A DNA stretch of 25,014 nucleotides from a virus. Under the pieces are notes generated by a model. It was not told where the DNA came from. It did not search any database and saw only the letters and a list, made by a program, of their open reading frames with translations. The DNA is taken from the IMG/VR virus record IMGVR_UViG_3300043570_003757, positions 1-25,014 of that record. The stretch is one strand, 5' to 3'. A program made the translations under genes and the position numbers. Positions 16,546-23,416 of this stretch are shown here, in pieces (position 1 is the stretch's first letter; each line of letters opens with the position of its first letter).

Positions 16546-17267
16546 TTAATTCTCGCAGGCCAAGCGGGCGTCAGGTAATTGACCGACGCCTGATAGCAGA
16601 GACCGGAGTTATTCCAGCCGGTCTCTCAATGATCAGAGATACGGTCCCTTTCCATGTGCTAGACACAAAGAAAGCTGTGACCGAAGGAATAGGTGGAAGA
16701 GAAGAACCAGTGATGCGAATCACTGGTCTCATCCAACTTGGTGACAAAGAAAACGCAAACGGTCGGATTTATGGCACATCAGATGTTCTAAATCCAGCAG
16801 TAAGAGATATCCAAGAAGATATCTCATCCAGATCAGTCATGGGTGAATATGATCACCCCGCAGATGCTAAAATCCACCTAGATCGAGTTAGTCACTTGAT
16901 GACAAAGATCTGGATGGAAGGGAGGAAAGTTTATGGAGAGGCTGAGATTCTGCATAAGCTTCCTCTTGGGGCTTGCCTTCGCGGGCTTTTTGAACACAAA
17001 GTGCAGGTGGGCATATCATCGCGTGGTGTCGGCGACATGGAAATCAGCGAAGAAAACGGAAAAGAGCTCTATAGAGTCCTTCCGGGATACTCGTTCGTGA
17101 CATGGGACGTAGTCGCCGAACCAAGCGTTAACGGTGCCATCCTCAATATTCAGGAAGGTCTCAGCCGAAGGGTGAGGCCAATCCAGGAAAAGAGAAGCAC
17201 TTTTAGACCTGAGGTCTATCAAGACATGCTTGTTAAAGAGATTAACAAGTATTTTGGTATTAAGTAA
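16542..17267 (+). CDS. Prohead maturation protease (gp21-like, family S80 serine protease)
   Basis: The protease sits in the prohead core and, once assembly is complete, cleaves scaffold, capsid and itself so that DNA can enter. Its 241 aa compare with 212 in T4 gp21. Family motifs are clear: NANGRIY at 71-77, GEYDHP at 101-106 with the likely catalytic His105, RVSHLM at 115-120, GISSRG at 157-162 with the likely catalytic Ser159 or Ser160, and WDVVAEPS at about 188-195. The ATG overlaps the preceding stop (ATGA), so the two genes are coupled. Gene order protease, scaffold, capsid is as in T4 (21-22-23). A strong terminator follows, so scaffold and capsid need their own promoter or read-through. 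Confidence 0.94.
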   Translation: MINSRRPSGRQVIDRRLIAETGVIPAGLSMIRDTVPFHVLDTKKAVTEGIGGREEPVMRITGLIQLGDKENANGRIYGTSDVLNPAVRDIQEDISSRSVMGEYDHPADAKIHLDRVSHLMTKIWMEGRKVYGEAEILHKLPLGACLRGLFEHKVQVGISSRGVGDMEISEENGKELYRVLPGYSFVTWDVVAEPSVNGAILNIQEGLSRRVRPIQEKRSTFRPEVYQDMLVKEINKYFGIK

Positions 17268-17299
17268 TACATCCCCTAGGGTTTTGTCCTAGGCCCAGA

Positions 17300-17326
17300 G
17301 CCAACAGGAAGCTGTTGGCCTTTTTT
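17300..17326 (+). terminator. Intrinsic terminator after the protease gene
   Basis: GCCAACAG (17300-17307) and CTGTTGGC (17312-17319) form an 8-bp stem with a GAAG loop, followed by C and six T residues. Just upstream, two CCTAGG palindromes (from about 17275 and 17288) can form a second small hairpin. Confidence 0.88.
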
Positions 17327-17354
17327 GTATAATTCGTAGTTTGGCGATAAAGTA

Positions 17355-17465
17355 TTATGCTTTCTTGGATGACTTAGCTTCCATAGCAGCAACTGGATTC
17401 GTAGTCGTATTTTTTGTTTTTGGCGATCCATTCGGAGGTATCCATGGTTTATAGCTTTTCTTCAT
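17355..17465 (-). CDS. Possible 36-aa basic protein on the minus strand
   Basis: The frame begins MKKSYKPWIPPNGSPKTK and ends KSSKKA, with about nine lysines, several prolines and no odd residue run, so it reads like a real small basic protein. It is the only minus-strand candidate in the window that lies outside another gene. There is no Shine-Dalgarno sequence before the ATG. The frame is closed by TAG just upstream. It lies between the terminator and the scaffold gene. It could be a chance frame or the remnant of a displaced gene. Confidence 0.3.
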   Translation of the reverse strand: MKKSYKPWIPPNGSPKTKNTTTNPVAAMEAKSSKKA

Positions 17466-17469
17466 TTGC

Positions 17470-17477
17470 TATTTATA
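17470..17477 (-). promoter_or_regulatory. TATAAATA octamer, possible T4-type late promoter on the minus strand
   Basis: The minus strand reads TATAAATA, identical to the T4 late promoter -10 element, four bases before the ATG of a small minus-strand frame, which would give a nearly leaderless mRNA. The same octamer occurs by chance on the minus strand inside the terminase gene (9201-9208), so the match alone is weak. Confidence 0.22.
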
Positions 17478-17652
17478 GTTAAAGATATTATTGGAGATTG
17501 ATAGCTATCCTGCGTGATTATCGAGAAAGTTTTATAAGCAACCCGCTATATTTCTCGGTGAAAAATAGAGTATGCTGTAGTGGCTAAAGATGAATTTTGG
17601 CTACACTCACACAAACATAAGCTAGAGACTATCCGATATAGGGAGTTAGGAT

Positions 17653-18360
17653 ATGGATAAGATCAAGGGCCTTTTGGTTAAAGCCGGTTGTAAGCAAGAA
17701 CTGGTCGAAGCCATTGCCGAATCACTAGAAAATTTTAAAACAGACCTTAAAGAAAACTTCACCCGCGAATATGGTGTGAAAGTTGAACAAGCTAAAAAGG
17801 TCTGTGTAGAAGAAACGGAAGCCCACAAACGTGAGCTTGCCCGTCGCCTCCAGATTTTCTGCGAGGCTAAGAGTGCTGCGATCGAAGCCCAGCTGACCAA
17901 GATGTCGGCACTTAGCGAATCTCAAGCGTCTGCCAAACTCAAAAACGTCAGAGCACTGCTCGAAGGCGTCGAGTTGAATGGCAAGCGCGATGGAAAAACC
18001 GCTGCCGAAGTGGAAAAAGCTCAGCGTCAGATTAAGCAGCTCAAAGAAGAGCGAGACCGCGCAATCGCCGAAGCTAACCGCAAAACAGCGATTGCCGAAA
18101 AAGCTCTCAAACACAACCGGACACTGGTGACCGAAAACGCAAAACTCTCCGAGCAAAAGCCAACCGTCACGGAAGGCCAAGCACGAAGATTAGAAGCGCC
18201 ACGCAAATCAGCACGCCCAGCTACAACGAGAGCTACTCTTCTCGAAAGCCAAGACCGACGCCCAGTCCAACCGCGAGTAACCCAAAACACAGTAGCACGC
18301 CCCAACGGCAGCTTCAGCGTTCTGGATATCGCAGCCACCATGGACGTTGATCTAGTCTAA
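17653..18360 (+). CDS. Prohead scaffold (core) protein, gp22-like
   Basis: The 235-aa protein lies between protease and capsid genes, the place of T4 gene 22. It is highly charged and predicted coiled coil over about 20-170 (e.g. EKAQRQIKQLKEERDRAIAE), as expected for the internal core on which the capsid shell assembles. Residues 175-215 are basic and probably flexible. The C-terminus (FSVLDIAATMDVDLV) may contact the shell. Leu-x-Glu sites such as ALLE and TLLE fit cleavage by the gp21-like protease, which turns the T4 core into peptides. GGGAG lies seven bases before the ATG. The sequence is too simple for identity by similarity alone; location and composition carry the call. Confidence 0.8.
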   Translation: MDKIKGLLVKAGCKQELVEAIAESLENFKTDLKENFTREYGVKVEQAKKVCVEETEAHKRELARRLQIFCEAKSAAIEAQLTKMSALSESQASAKLKNVRALLEGVELNGKRDGKTAAEVEKAQRQIKQLKEERDRAIAEANRKTAIAEKALKHNRTLVTENAKLSEQKPTVTEGQARRLEAPRKSARPATTRATLLESQDRRPVQPRVTQNTVARPNGSFSVLDIAATMDVDLV

Positions 18361-18410
18361 CCCTGAAACCAAGAACCAGATTTTTTCCCAACCGGTACGG
18401 AGATTCCAAA

Positions 18411-19997
18411 ATGTTACCACGTTCATCAGCTCGCCAAGGCCGACACATCACAGAAGGCCGACGCCCAGCAGCCGCCCAAAACGACCTGCACCGTCAATCA
18501 GTCATCCACGAAGGCAAAAAGAATCAGCTCGTCGGCAAATGGTCCGCCGTTCTGAACAAATGCCAAGAAGTACCGAAGGCCAAATTCGGTCTCATGGCCT
18601 CCATTCTGGAAAACCAGTTCAATGCCTGGAACCCAGAAAAGCGCTCCATGATCCTGGAAGACCAAACCACCACAGCGAACATCGCCGACTTCACACGGTT
18701 TGCCCTCCCACTCATCCGCAAGTCATACCCCAAGCTGATCGCCGACAACCTGGTCGGTGTCCAGCCAATGAGCCAGCCAGCCTCGCTCATCTTCTACATC
18801 CGCTATCGCTACGCCCTCTCCAAGGGTGGCACGGTCGCTGGCACACAAATCATGCGCCAAAACACGGCCCAAGCTTACGCCCGTAACAACGGCTGGGCAC
18901 TGGACCCATACTACTCCTCACAACAAGTCGTCGGCGAAGCCCTCACAATGGCTCCAGACCGAACGCAATTCTCAGGCGTCCTCGCCCACCGTCCAGTCCT
19001 CGCCGGTACTGTCTCAGTAGAAGTCTACTACAACGCCACCGATTCTAACCCAAGCTGCAACGACGCCAAGCCAGCCTTCCGAGTCACCTTCGACTCAAAC
19101 GGTGCGCCTGACGTTGCGCTCTACGACGGTGACCCAAGCGACCTAGTAACCGACGCACTCGTCCTCGACGAAGCCTCCACCAAGTTCGACCACACGACCG
19201 GCCAAGTTGCAGTTCGTTGGAAGGGCGGCGGATGGGCAGCAGACGCCTACGCAGTCGTCAACTACGAGTACGACCTCGAATCCAACCCATTCCAACCAGA
19301 AGTCACCCTCAGCATCGACAGTGATTCGGTCTCCGCAATCACCCGCAAGCTGAAGACCTCCTGGAGCCTCGAAGCCGCTCAAGACCTCAAGTCAGTCCAC
19401 AACATTGACGCTGAGAGCACCTTGACCGACCTCATGGCCGACGAAATGGTTGCCGAAATCGACCGGGAAATCATCAATGACTTGATCATTGCCAGCTCGA
19501 TCCGCGCAGACCACAACTTCGCAACAGCCGCAGGTGCCTCGGTTAACTTCACCGACCGTAACATCGCCCTGATGTACAAGTCACTCGAAGTTGCCAACAT
19601 CATCCACCGGACCACACTCCGTGGCCCAGCCAACTGGATGGTCATGAGCGCCGACATCAGCTCCAAGTTCGAACAACTTAATGACTTCCGCGCCAGCGAC
19701 GCCTTCAACACAGAAGGTGTGGATATCGGAATCATGAACGTTGGAACGATCCAAGGCAAGATGCGCCTCTACAAGGACCCATTGTTCCCGAACTGCAAAA
19801 TCCTGATGGGCTTCAAGGGATCAAGCGTTCTGGATGCTGGTTACTTCTACGCACCATACATCCCACTGTTGAGCACCCCAACGGTACTCGACCCCAACAG
19901 CTACTCCCCATCGAAGGGCATCATGTGCCGCTACGGGAAGAAGCTGATCGAAGATGGTGGCCTGTACTATGCGACAATTAACGTTAGTAATCTCTAA
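18411..19997 (+). CDS. Major capsid protein (gp23-like)
   Basis: This 528-aa protein builds the head shell hexamers (T4 gp23, 521 aa). Clear parallels are KLIADNLVGVQPMSQP at 108-123 (T4 NLIAFDICGVQPMNSP), SLEAAQDLKSVHNIDAE in the second half (T4 SIELAQDLRAVHGMDAD) followed by MVAEIDREIINDL, and DAGYFYAPYIPL near the end (T4 DAGIYYAPYVAL). The N-terminal 83 residues contain four Ile-x-Glu sites (E15, E34, E67, E83). By analogy with T4 cleavage at E65, removal after E83 is the likely maturation step. ACGGAG precedes the ATG. Codon choice is strongly biased (TTC, AAG, ATC, GCC, ACC, TAC), as in a very highly expressed gene. A 14-bp hairpin terminator follows. Confidence 0.96.
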   Translation: MLPRSSARQGRHITEGRRPAAAQNDLHRQSVIHEGKKNQLVGKWSAVLNKCQEVPKAKFGLMASILENQFNAWNPEKRSMILEDQTTTANIADFTRFALPLIRKSYPKLIADNLVGVQPMSQPASLIFYIRYRYALSKGGTVAGTQIMRQNTAQAYARNNGWALDPYYSSQQVVGEALTMAPDRTQFSGVLAHRPVLAGTVSVEVYYNATDSNPSCNDAKPAFRVTFDSNGAPDVALYDGDPSDLVTDALVLDEASTKFDHTTGQVAVRWKGGGWAADAYAVVNYEYDLESNPFQPEVTLSIDSDSVSAITRKLKTSWSLEAAQDLKSVHNIDAESTLTDLMADEMVAEIDREIINDLIIASSIRADHNFATAAGASVNFTDRNIALMYKSLEVANIIHRTTLRGPANWMVMSADISSKFEQLNDFRASDAFNTEGVDIGIMNVGTIQGKMRLYKDPLFPNCKILMGFKGSSVLDAGYFYAPYIPLLSTPTVLDPNSYSPSKGIMCRYGKKLIEDGGLYYATINVSNL

Positions 19998-20034
19998 GCG
20001 ATCGTCTCTTATGAGATTCGCTTCATAATAGAAC

Positions 20035-20070
20035 ACAATACCCAAATCGAAAGATTTGGGTATTGTCGTT
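20035..20070 (+). terminator. Strong stem-loop terminator after the capsid gene
   Basis: A perfect 14-bp stem (20035-20048 with 20053-20066) closes a GAAA tetraloop and is followed by CGTTTCT. The GAAA loop and long stem make it the most stable hairpin in the window. It should also protect the 3' end of the capsid mRNA. Confidence 0.85.
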
Positions 20071-20137
20071 TCTATGTATTTTATATCATAGAGGATCAGA
20101 CAGTTATAGATCAAATAAGCCAATATGAAGGATAAAT

Positions 20138-20821
20138 ATGCCTACTCTGAAGAGACCTGATACTTGCCGATGCGGTTCCTCACGAATGTTGAGAGAAAAA
20201 GCCCCCGAAAGATGGGTCTGTGTGGATTGTAAAACAGTTGTGGTTTCTCGAAAGCCTTTGATAGATAGGAATCTTTGTAGGAGCTGTGGTGTGTCTCGTC
20301 TGGACTCTGAATTTAAAGAAGATTGTAATATATGCAAAAAATGCGCAAAAGACTATACCAATGTTTATTATAGCAAAAATAACGCCAGGCTGTTAAAATA
20401 CAAGAAAGAATATTATAAAGATAATAGGGAGAAAATTAGAAAGCATTCAAATGACTATTGGCAATCTTCTATGGACATATTTTTGAATTATGTTTATCGA
20501 AGATGCAAAGGCACAGCTAAACAAAGATTAGGAGCAAGAAGGAGAGATGTGGAATTTGAAGTCTCTTTTTCATACATCAGAAGACTTTATGAATTAAATC
20601 AAGGTAGATGTGCTATTAGCGGGCTAACAATGGCACATAAGTGGTCGGATTTGATGGCTCTGTCGATAGACCGTATTGATTCTAAGCGCGGATATATTGA
20701 GGGCAATGTGCAATTAGTATGCATGTGGGCTAATTTAGCCAAGCAGAAGTTCACCAATGATGATATGAAGAAGGTATTGGATATGTATTACGACCTTCGC
20801 AAGAGTCAGGAGAGCATATAA
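20138..20821 (+). CDS. HNH endonuclease with zinc-binding N-terminus, probably homing type
   Basis: The 227-aa protein has cysteine pairs at C10/C12 with C28/C31 and at C47/C50 with C63/C66/C69 (two probable zinc ribbons). A basic helical linker follows (80-110, KKEYYKDNREKIRKHSN). The nuclease core lies at about 156-205: GRCAISGL, SIDRIDS at 176-182, GYIEGNVQLVC at 185-195, N199. This is the phage HNH variant in which DRID stands where many HNH proteins have DH. GAAGGA lies six bases before the ATG. Such free-standing nucleases in T4-like phages cut homologous phage DNA near conserved genes and spread by repair; here the neighbour is the capsid gene. Its AT-rich codon use contrasts with the capsid gene and suggests separate origin. 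Its stop overlaps the next start by one base. Confidence 0.85.
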   Translation: MPTLKRPDTCRCGSSRMLREKAPERWVCVDCKTVVVSRKPLIDRNLCRSCGVSRLDSEFKEDCNICKKCAKDYTNVYYSKNNARLLKYKKEYYKDNREKIRKHSNDYWQSSMDIFLNYVYRRCKGTAKQRLGARRRDVEFEVSFSYIRRLYELNQGRCAISGLTMAHKWSDLMALSIDRIDSKRGYIEGNVQLVCMWANLAKQKFTNDDMKKVLDMYYDLRKSQESI

Positions 20822-21327
20822 TGCCTGCGCCAGTTCCAGTTCATGAGCGGTTCAGTGATGAGATTAAGCAGCTGACGATTAAACTGTTTAATGAGGGCTG
20901 GACACATGCAGAGATTGGTGAGTATTATTATGAGCCGGAGCGTACTATAGCTAAATTGTGCAAGCATCTTGGGCTTAAGCGGTCTCGTAGTGAGGCTAGT
21001 GCTCTTAAGATGAGGAGTAAGCTTGATAATGAGGAGACTGTTAGGTATATTAGGGAGAATAGGGACAGGCATTCTGTTGGTGAGTTGGCGTTGATGTTTA
21101 ATTCGTCTGTTGCGTCTGTTCAGCGTCTTTGTGTGAAGTATGGTATTGTTTTTGATGGTGGTGTGTTGAGGGAGCGTTTGAATTCTAAGTTGGTGGGTGC
21201 TTGGTCTGAGGAGATGCGTTTTGAGGCTAGTGTTAGGGCTAGGAATGTGTCGGATGAGGTTCGTATGAGGATTTCTGAGCGTTCTCGTAAGGCTAGACTT
21301 GCTAAGAATGGAGCGTGTGATGAGTGA
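20821..21327 (+). CDS. DNA-binding protein with two helix-turn-helix motifs
   Basis: The start codon shares its A with the TAA of the HNH gene (TAATG), so translation is probably coupled. In 168 aa there are two similar helix-turn-helix units, 27-52 (GWTHAEIGEYYYEPERTIAK) and 84-109 (HSVGELALMFNSSVASVQRL). A Ser/Arg-rich C-terminus follows (123-160, WSEEMRFEASVRARNVSDEV) that recalls the NUMOD-type modular DNA-binding segments of homing endonucleases. No nuclease motif is present. It could be the DNA-recognition half of a two-gene homing endonuclease, or a small regulator. Third codon positions are strongly G/T-rich. Confidence 0.8.
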   Translation: MPAPVPVHERFSDEIKQLTIKLFNEGWTHAEIGEYYYEPERTIAKLCKHLGLKRSRSEASALKMRSKLDNEETVRYIRENRDRHSVGELALMFNSSVASVQRLCVKYGIVFDGGVLRERLNSKLVGAWSEEMRFEASVRARNVSDEVRMRISERSRKARLAKNGACDE

Positions 21328-21335
21328 CAAGATCG
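21301..21335 (+). repeat. Gene-start junction repeat, copy 1
   Basis: This 35-base stretch matches 21675-21709 at 33 of 35 positions. It contains GGAG, then ATGAGTGACAAGATCG, the start of the next gene. A shorter relative lies at 23786-23801. Confidence 0.9.
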
Positions 21336-21679
21336 ATGGAGTGCCGATGACGTCACTTGAATTTATTGACTCTGAATTGCTTAGAATACGGAATTATGAG
21401 AATGATTTTGATGGGGAAGATTCAATTGCTCCACCTGCTGAGATTGTGGATTCGGCGTCGCGCTTTTTCGCCCAATTTAAGAGTGGGCTGATACCGGCTC
21501 CTCATAGAGTCTCAGCGACTGTGAATCAGACGGTATTGTTCGAATGGTATTTCCCTTGGTTTTATCACTCTTTCGAGTTTGTTTCGCCGTCTAAGGCCGA
21601 AGCGACGTGGATACCTAAAGATGCGACAGAAGCGGTGACCCACAAGATCATACTAACCCAATTTGATAAGGCTTGCTAA
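21320..21679 (+). CDS. Unknown 119-aa protein
   Basis: The best start is ATG 21320, six bases after GGAG; it overlaps the previous stop by 8 bases. The N-terminus is MSDKIDGVPMTSLEFIDSEL. The rest (APPAEIVDSASRFFAQFKSG, then PAPHRVSATVNQTVLFEWYF) follows a pattern I associate with small bacterial and phage proteins of unknown function that have a Pro-rich turn and a conserved Glu-Trp. I cannot name the family. The last 13 codons (HKIILTQFDKAC and its stop) recur as a fragment around 23753-23789, so this gene or a relative was once duplicated. Confidence 0.72.
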   Translation: MSDKIDGVPMTSLEFIDSELLRIRNYENDFDGEDSIAPPAEIVDSASRFFAQFKSGLIPAPHRVSATVNQTVLFEWYFPWFYHSFEFVSPSKAEATWIPKDATEAVTHKIILTQFDKAC

Positions 21680-21690
21680 TAATGGAGCAT
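21639..21690 (+). repeat. Left border repeat of gene slot 1
   Basis: The 52 bases covering the end of the upstream gene and the start of the next recur at 23750-23801 with two mismatches (50 of 52 identical). See the paired entry for what lies between the borders. Confidence 0.95.
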
Positions 21691-21693
21691 GTG

Positions 21694-22059
21694 ATGAGTG
21701 ACAAGATCGTTGTGGGGGCCAAGACGCCGCTTGATTTTATTGACTCTCTGCCAAATGGCGAGGCTAAAATTGCTGCGATGGTGGTCTACCAGATGTGTAG
21801 AATTTTTGATATAGCTAACGGCACGATCAGGCCAACGGCACGAGAAGTCGATAAACTTAACAAAAGCGAGTTCAATGTATATTGGGTCAAACGCGACCTT
21901 GAAACGGGACAGCTACTAAAGTACAGCGACGGATATGTTGAAACATTTAGTACTCTCAGTGTCATGAGCAATACTTTTTATCCGCACCAACCGCATTCTA
22001 GCCGTTTTCGGTACGAATTATATCTTGGCGACAAACCGTGCGCGTCTGATGCAGTATAA
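21694..22059 (+). CDS. Unknown 121-aa protein, cargo of gene slot 1
   Basis: ATG 21694 is six bases after GGAG; earlier in-frame starts (21673 TTG, 21682 ATG) lack such a site. The N-terminus MSDKIVVGAKTPLDFIDSLP copies the pattern of the preceding gene (MSDKIDGVPMTSLEFIDSEL), then the proteins diverge. The rest is a mixed alpha/beta sequence (YWVKRDLETGQLLKYSDGYV) with no known motif. It ends within the 22-base right border repeat. Function unknown. Confidence 0.72.
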   Translation: MSDKIVVGAKTPLDFIDSLPNGEAKIAAMVVYQMCRIFDIANGTIRPTAREVDKLNKSEFNVYWVKRDLETGQLLKYSDGYVETFSTLSVMSNTFYPHQPHSSRFRYELYLGDKPCASDAV

Positions 22060-22077
22060 CAGGAGTGACTGATGTCT
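22056..22077 (+). repeat. Right border repeat of gene slot 1 (RBS-start sequence)
   Basis: 22 bases, including ACAGGAGTGACTGATGTCT, are identical to 24138-24159. The repeat contains AGGAG and the ATG of the following gene, so it is a mobile or copied ribosome-binding and start unit. Confidence 0.95.
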
Positions 22078-22272
22078 AATGATATTGATGAGGTACGGCC
22101 TGTTGTGTGGTGTAGGAAGATTCATAAGACGGGTGAGTATGAGAAGAGTTCTAGTGGTCATATTGCTGTGTGGACATCAGGTAGTGCTAAAGCCTTTCTG
22201 ATTAATAGTTCTATTCCGATGTGGTACATTGAATTGGGGAAGTTCGAGAAGTATACGGGGAAGCAGAAATGA
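22072..22272 (+). CDS. Unknown 66-aa protein
   Basis: AGGAG seven bases upstream fixes the start. The small basic protein (VVWCRKIHKTGEYEKSSSGH, then WYIELGKFEKYTGKQK) looks like a compact beta-rich fold. Its first codons share GATATTGATGAGGT with the next gene, giving MSNDIDEV here and MSDIKDIDEV there. Its stop overlaps the next start (ATGA). Function unknown. Confidence 0.72.
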   Translation: MSNDIDEVRPVVWCRKIHKTGEYEKSSSGHIAVWTSGSAKAFLINSSIPMWYIELGKFEKYTGKQK

Positions 22273-22511
22273 GCGATATCAAGGATATTGATGAGGTTTG
22301 TCTTACTTTTGGCAAGTATAGAGGTATGACACCGGCTGATGTGTCGATTAAAGATCCGCATTATATTGTGTGGATGTATCATACTGTGAAACCAGTCCCG
22401 TGCAGCCATGAATTGATGCTGGAATGCCAAGAAGAGGCGGAGAATATAGAGTTGGCGATGTACTATGAGGCTGAGCAATATGATATTGAAAACTATGGGG
22501 ATAGGGACTAA
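22269..22511 (+). CDS. Small protein with an ExoX-C-like domain
   Basis: The 80-aa protein has LTFGKYRGMTPADVSIKDPH followed by YIVWMYHT (residues 12-39). This matches the pattern (GKY.G.....I...DP.Y..W) of the C-terminal domain found on ExoX-like exonucleases and as a stand-alone domain in phages. No exonuclease domain is attached. The C-terminus is very acidic. It overlaps the previous gene by four bases. The domain may bind nucleic acid or a partner protein, but its role here is unknown. Confidence 0.75.
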   Translation: MSDIKDIDEVCLTFGKYRGMTPADVSIKDPHYIVWMYHTVKPVPCSHELMLECQEEAENIELAMYYEAEQYDIENYGDRD

Positions 22512-22514
22512 ACA

Positions 22515-23087
22515 ATGGCTAGAGGCTTTTATAGCTTGGTGCAATATTGCCCGGATCGCTTTCGTGGCGAGACGGTGAACGTGGGCTTGATTTTGGCGTG
22601 TGAGAACCCGCTCGCGATGAAAGTGCGTATGGCTAGGGAATTTTCGCGTTTGCGTGCGTTTTTTGCGTTGAGCGAATTGGATATTGATAATCTCAGGTGT
22701 ATGTTGGAAGGCTTGGAAAGTCGCATTGTGTCATGCGTCGAGGGTTTTCAAACGATGGAAGATTTGGGGGCTTTCGCTTTGACACTAGCCAACGACTTGC
22801 GGTTGACAGAGCCGCGATTATCCAAGATTGAAACTATCGAAGCGGACTTTGAGAGCCTTTTTGCCGATCTTGTTGAAACGCAAGGCAAGCCAGCCATGGA
22901 TAAGGGATTATATTTTCTTAATCCTGATTTGGTGGATGATCCAAAGTATAAAGCTATTTTAGAGCGTTCTACCGAGAAATTGGGATTAATGGAAATCTAT
23001 ACCCTAATTGAAATGGAATCTATACTTAGGGATCAAATGGAATCTAAACTTAGGGATCTTGCCTACTTCTATATGGCTGGTAAATGA
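22515..23087 (+). CDS. DUF3037 family protein
   Basis: The N-terminus FYSLVQYCPDRFRGETVNVG followed by LIL (5-27) is the hallmark of DUF3037 (Y.L..Y.P...R.E.VNVG). The 190-aa length is somewhat longer than a minimal member. In bacteria this family is, as I recall, often encoded beside a HipA-like kinase; no such kinase is in this window. Near the C-terminus an eight-residue unit (MESILRDQ / MESKLRDL) is duplicated. The start lies 3 bases after the previous stop. The next gene overlaps its stop by four bases (ATGA). Molecular function is not known. Confidence 0.85.
   Translation: MARGFYSLVQYCPDRFRGETVNVGLILACENPLAMKVRMAREFSRLRAFFALSELDIDNLRCMLEGLESRIVSCVEGFQTMEDLGAFALTLANDLRLTEPRLSKIETIEADFESLFADLVETQGKPAMDKGLYFLNPDLVDDPKYKAILERSTEKLGLMEIYTLIEMESILRDQMESKLRDLAYFYMAGK
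23011..23058 (+). repeat. 24-bp tandem duplication inside the DUF3037 gene
   Basis: 23011-23034 and 23035-23058 are adjacent copies that differ at one base (T/A), in frame, adding eight residues to a C-terminal helix. A recent slippage event is likely. Confidence 0.93.
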
Positions 23088-23359
23088 CATATTTTACTTT
23101 ATACTCCCAGGAGGATGCGTGGGTGTTCCTCATAACCCGGCTTATGCAATTAGGCTTAGAGTATAATGCACTGCTGGTGTTTGATATATGTAGTTGGATA
23201 CAGCACTATTCGGAGGTATTCGTTCAAGACATTCAGACACTTATGTTGTTAGATATATTTCGGGTTGTGGTGTTTATGGGTTGGATCAGGTTTGTTGAGA
23301 TTGGTATACCTTATACGAATTTGAGATGTGTTCATAATTATAGGTCCAAGATTCCCTAA
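23084..23359 (+). CDS. Unknown hydrophobic 91-aa protein
   Basis: The ATG overlaps the DUF3037 stop (ATGA), so it is probably translated by coupling; there is no good Shine-Dalgarno sequence. The protein is rich in aliphatic and aromatic residues (AWVFLITRLMQLGLEYNALL; LMLLDIFRVVVFMGWIRFVE). One segment around 55-75 could be membrane-associated, but charged residues interrupt it and an amphipathic helical bundle is as likely. Function unknown. Confidence 0.62.
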   Translation: MTYFTLYSQEDAWVFLITRLMQLGLEYNALLVFDICSWIQHYSEVFVQDIQTLMLLDIFRVVVFMGWIRFVEIGIPYTNLRCVHNYRSKIP

Positions 23360-23416
23360 AAATTCTATAGTCTTGAAATTAACTGACAAAAAATTCTGCT
23401 TCTTGGAGAAAGCCAA

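Larger units (their letters stand above)
17268..17652. other. 385-base intergenic region before the scaffold gene
   Basis: It holds the protease terminator (17300-17326), a possible 36-codon minus-strand gene (17355-17465) with a TATAAATA octamer before it, and a long-loop inverted repeat CGAGAAA / TTTCTCG (about 17522-17557). It also holds AGTATGCTG (17569-17577), which also occurs before the acidic head gene, and GGGAG for the scaffold start. No plus-strand gene and no tRNA was seen. A promoter for scaffold and capsid is expected here, but I cannot place it firmly. Confidence 0.6.

Noticed and set aside
17268-17652. tRNA or structured RNA gene in the long gap
   Set aside because: No cloverleaf arms or T-loop sequence could be found by eye; only a terminator and a weak long-loop inverted repeat.
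20806-21330. 174-codon minus-strand frame opposite the two-HTH gene
   Set aside because: Long only because the plus-strand gene uses few A/C-ending codons. The plus-strand product has clear HTH motifs and a coupled start.
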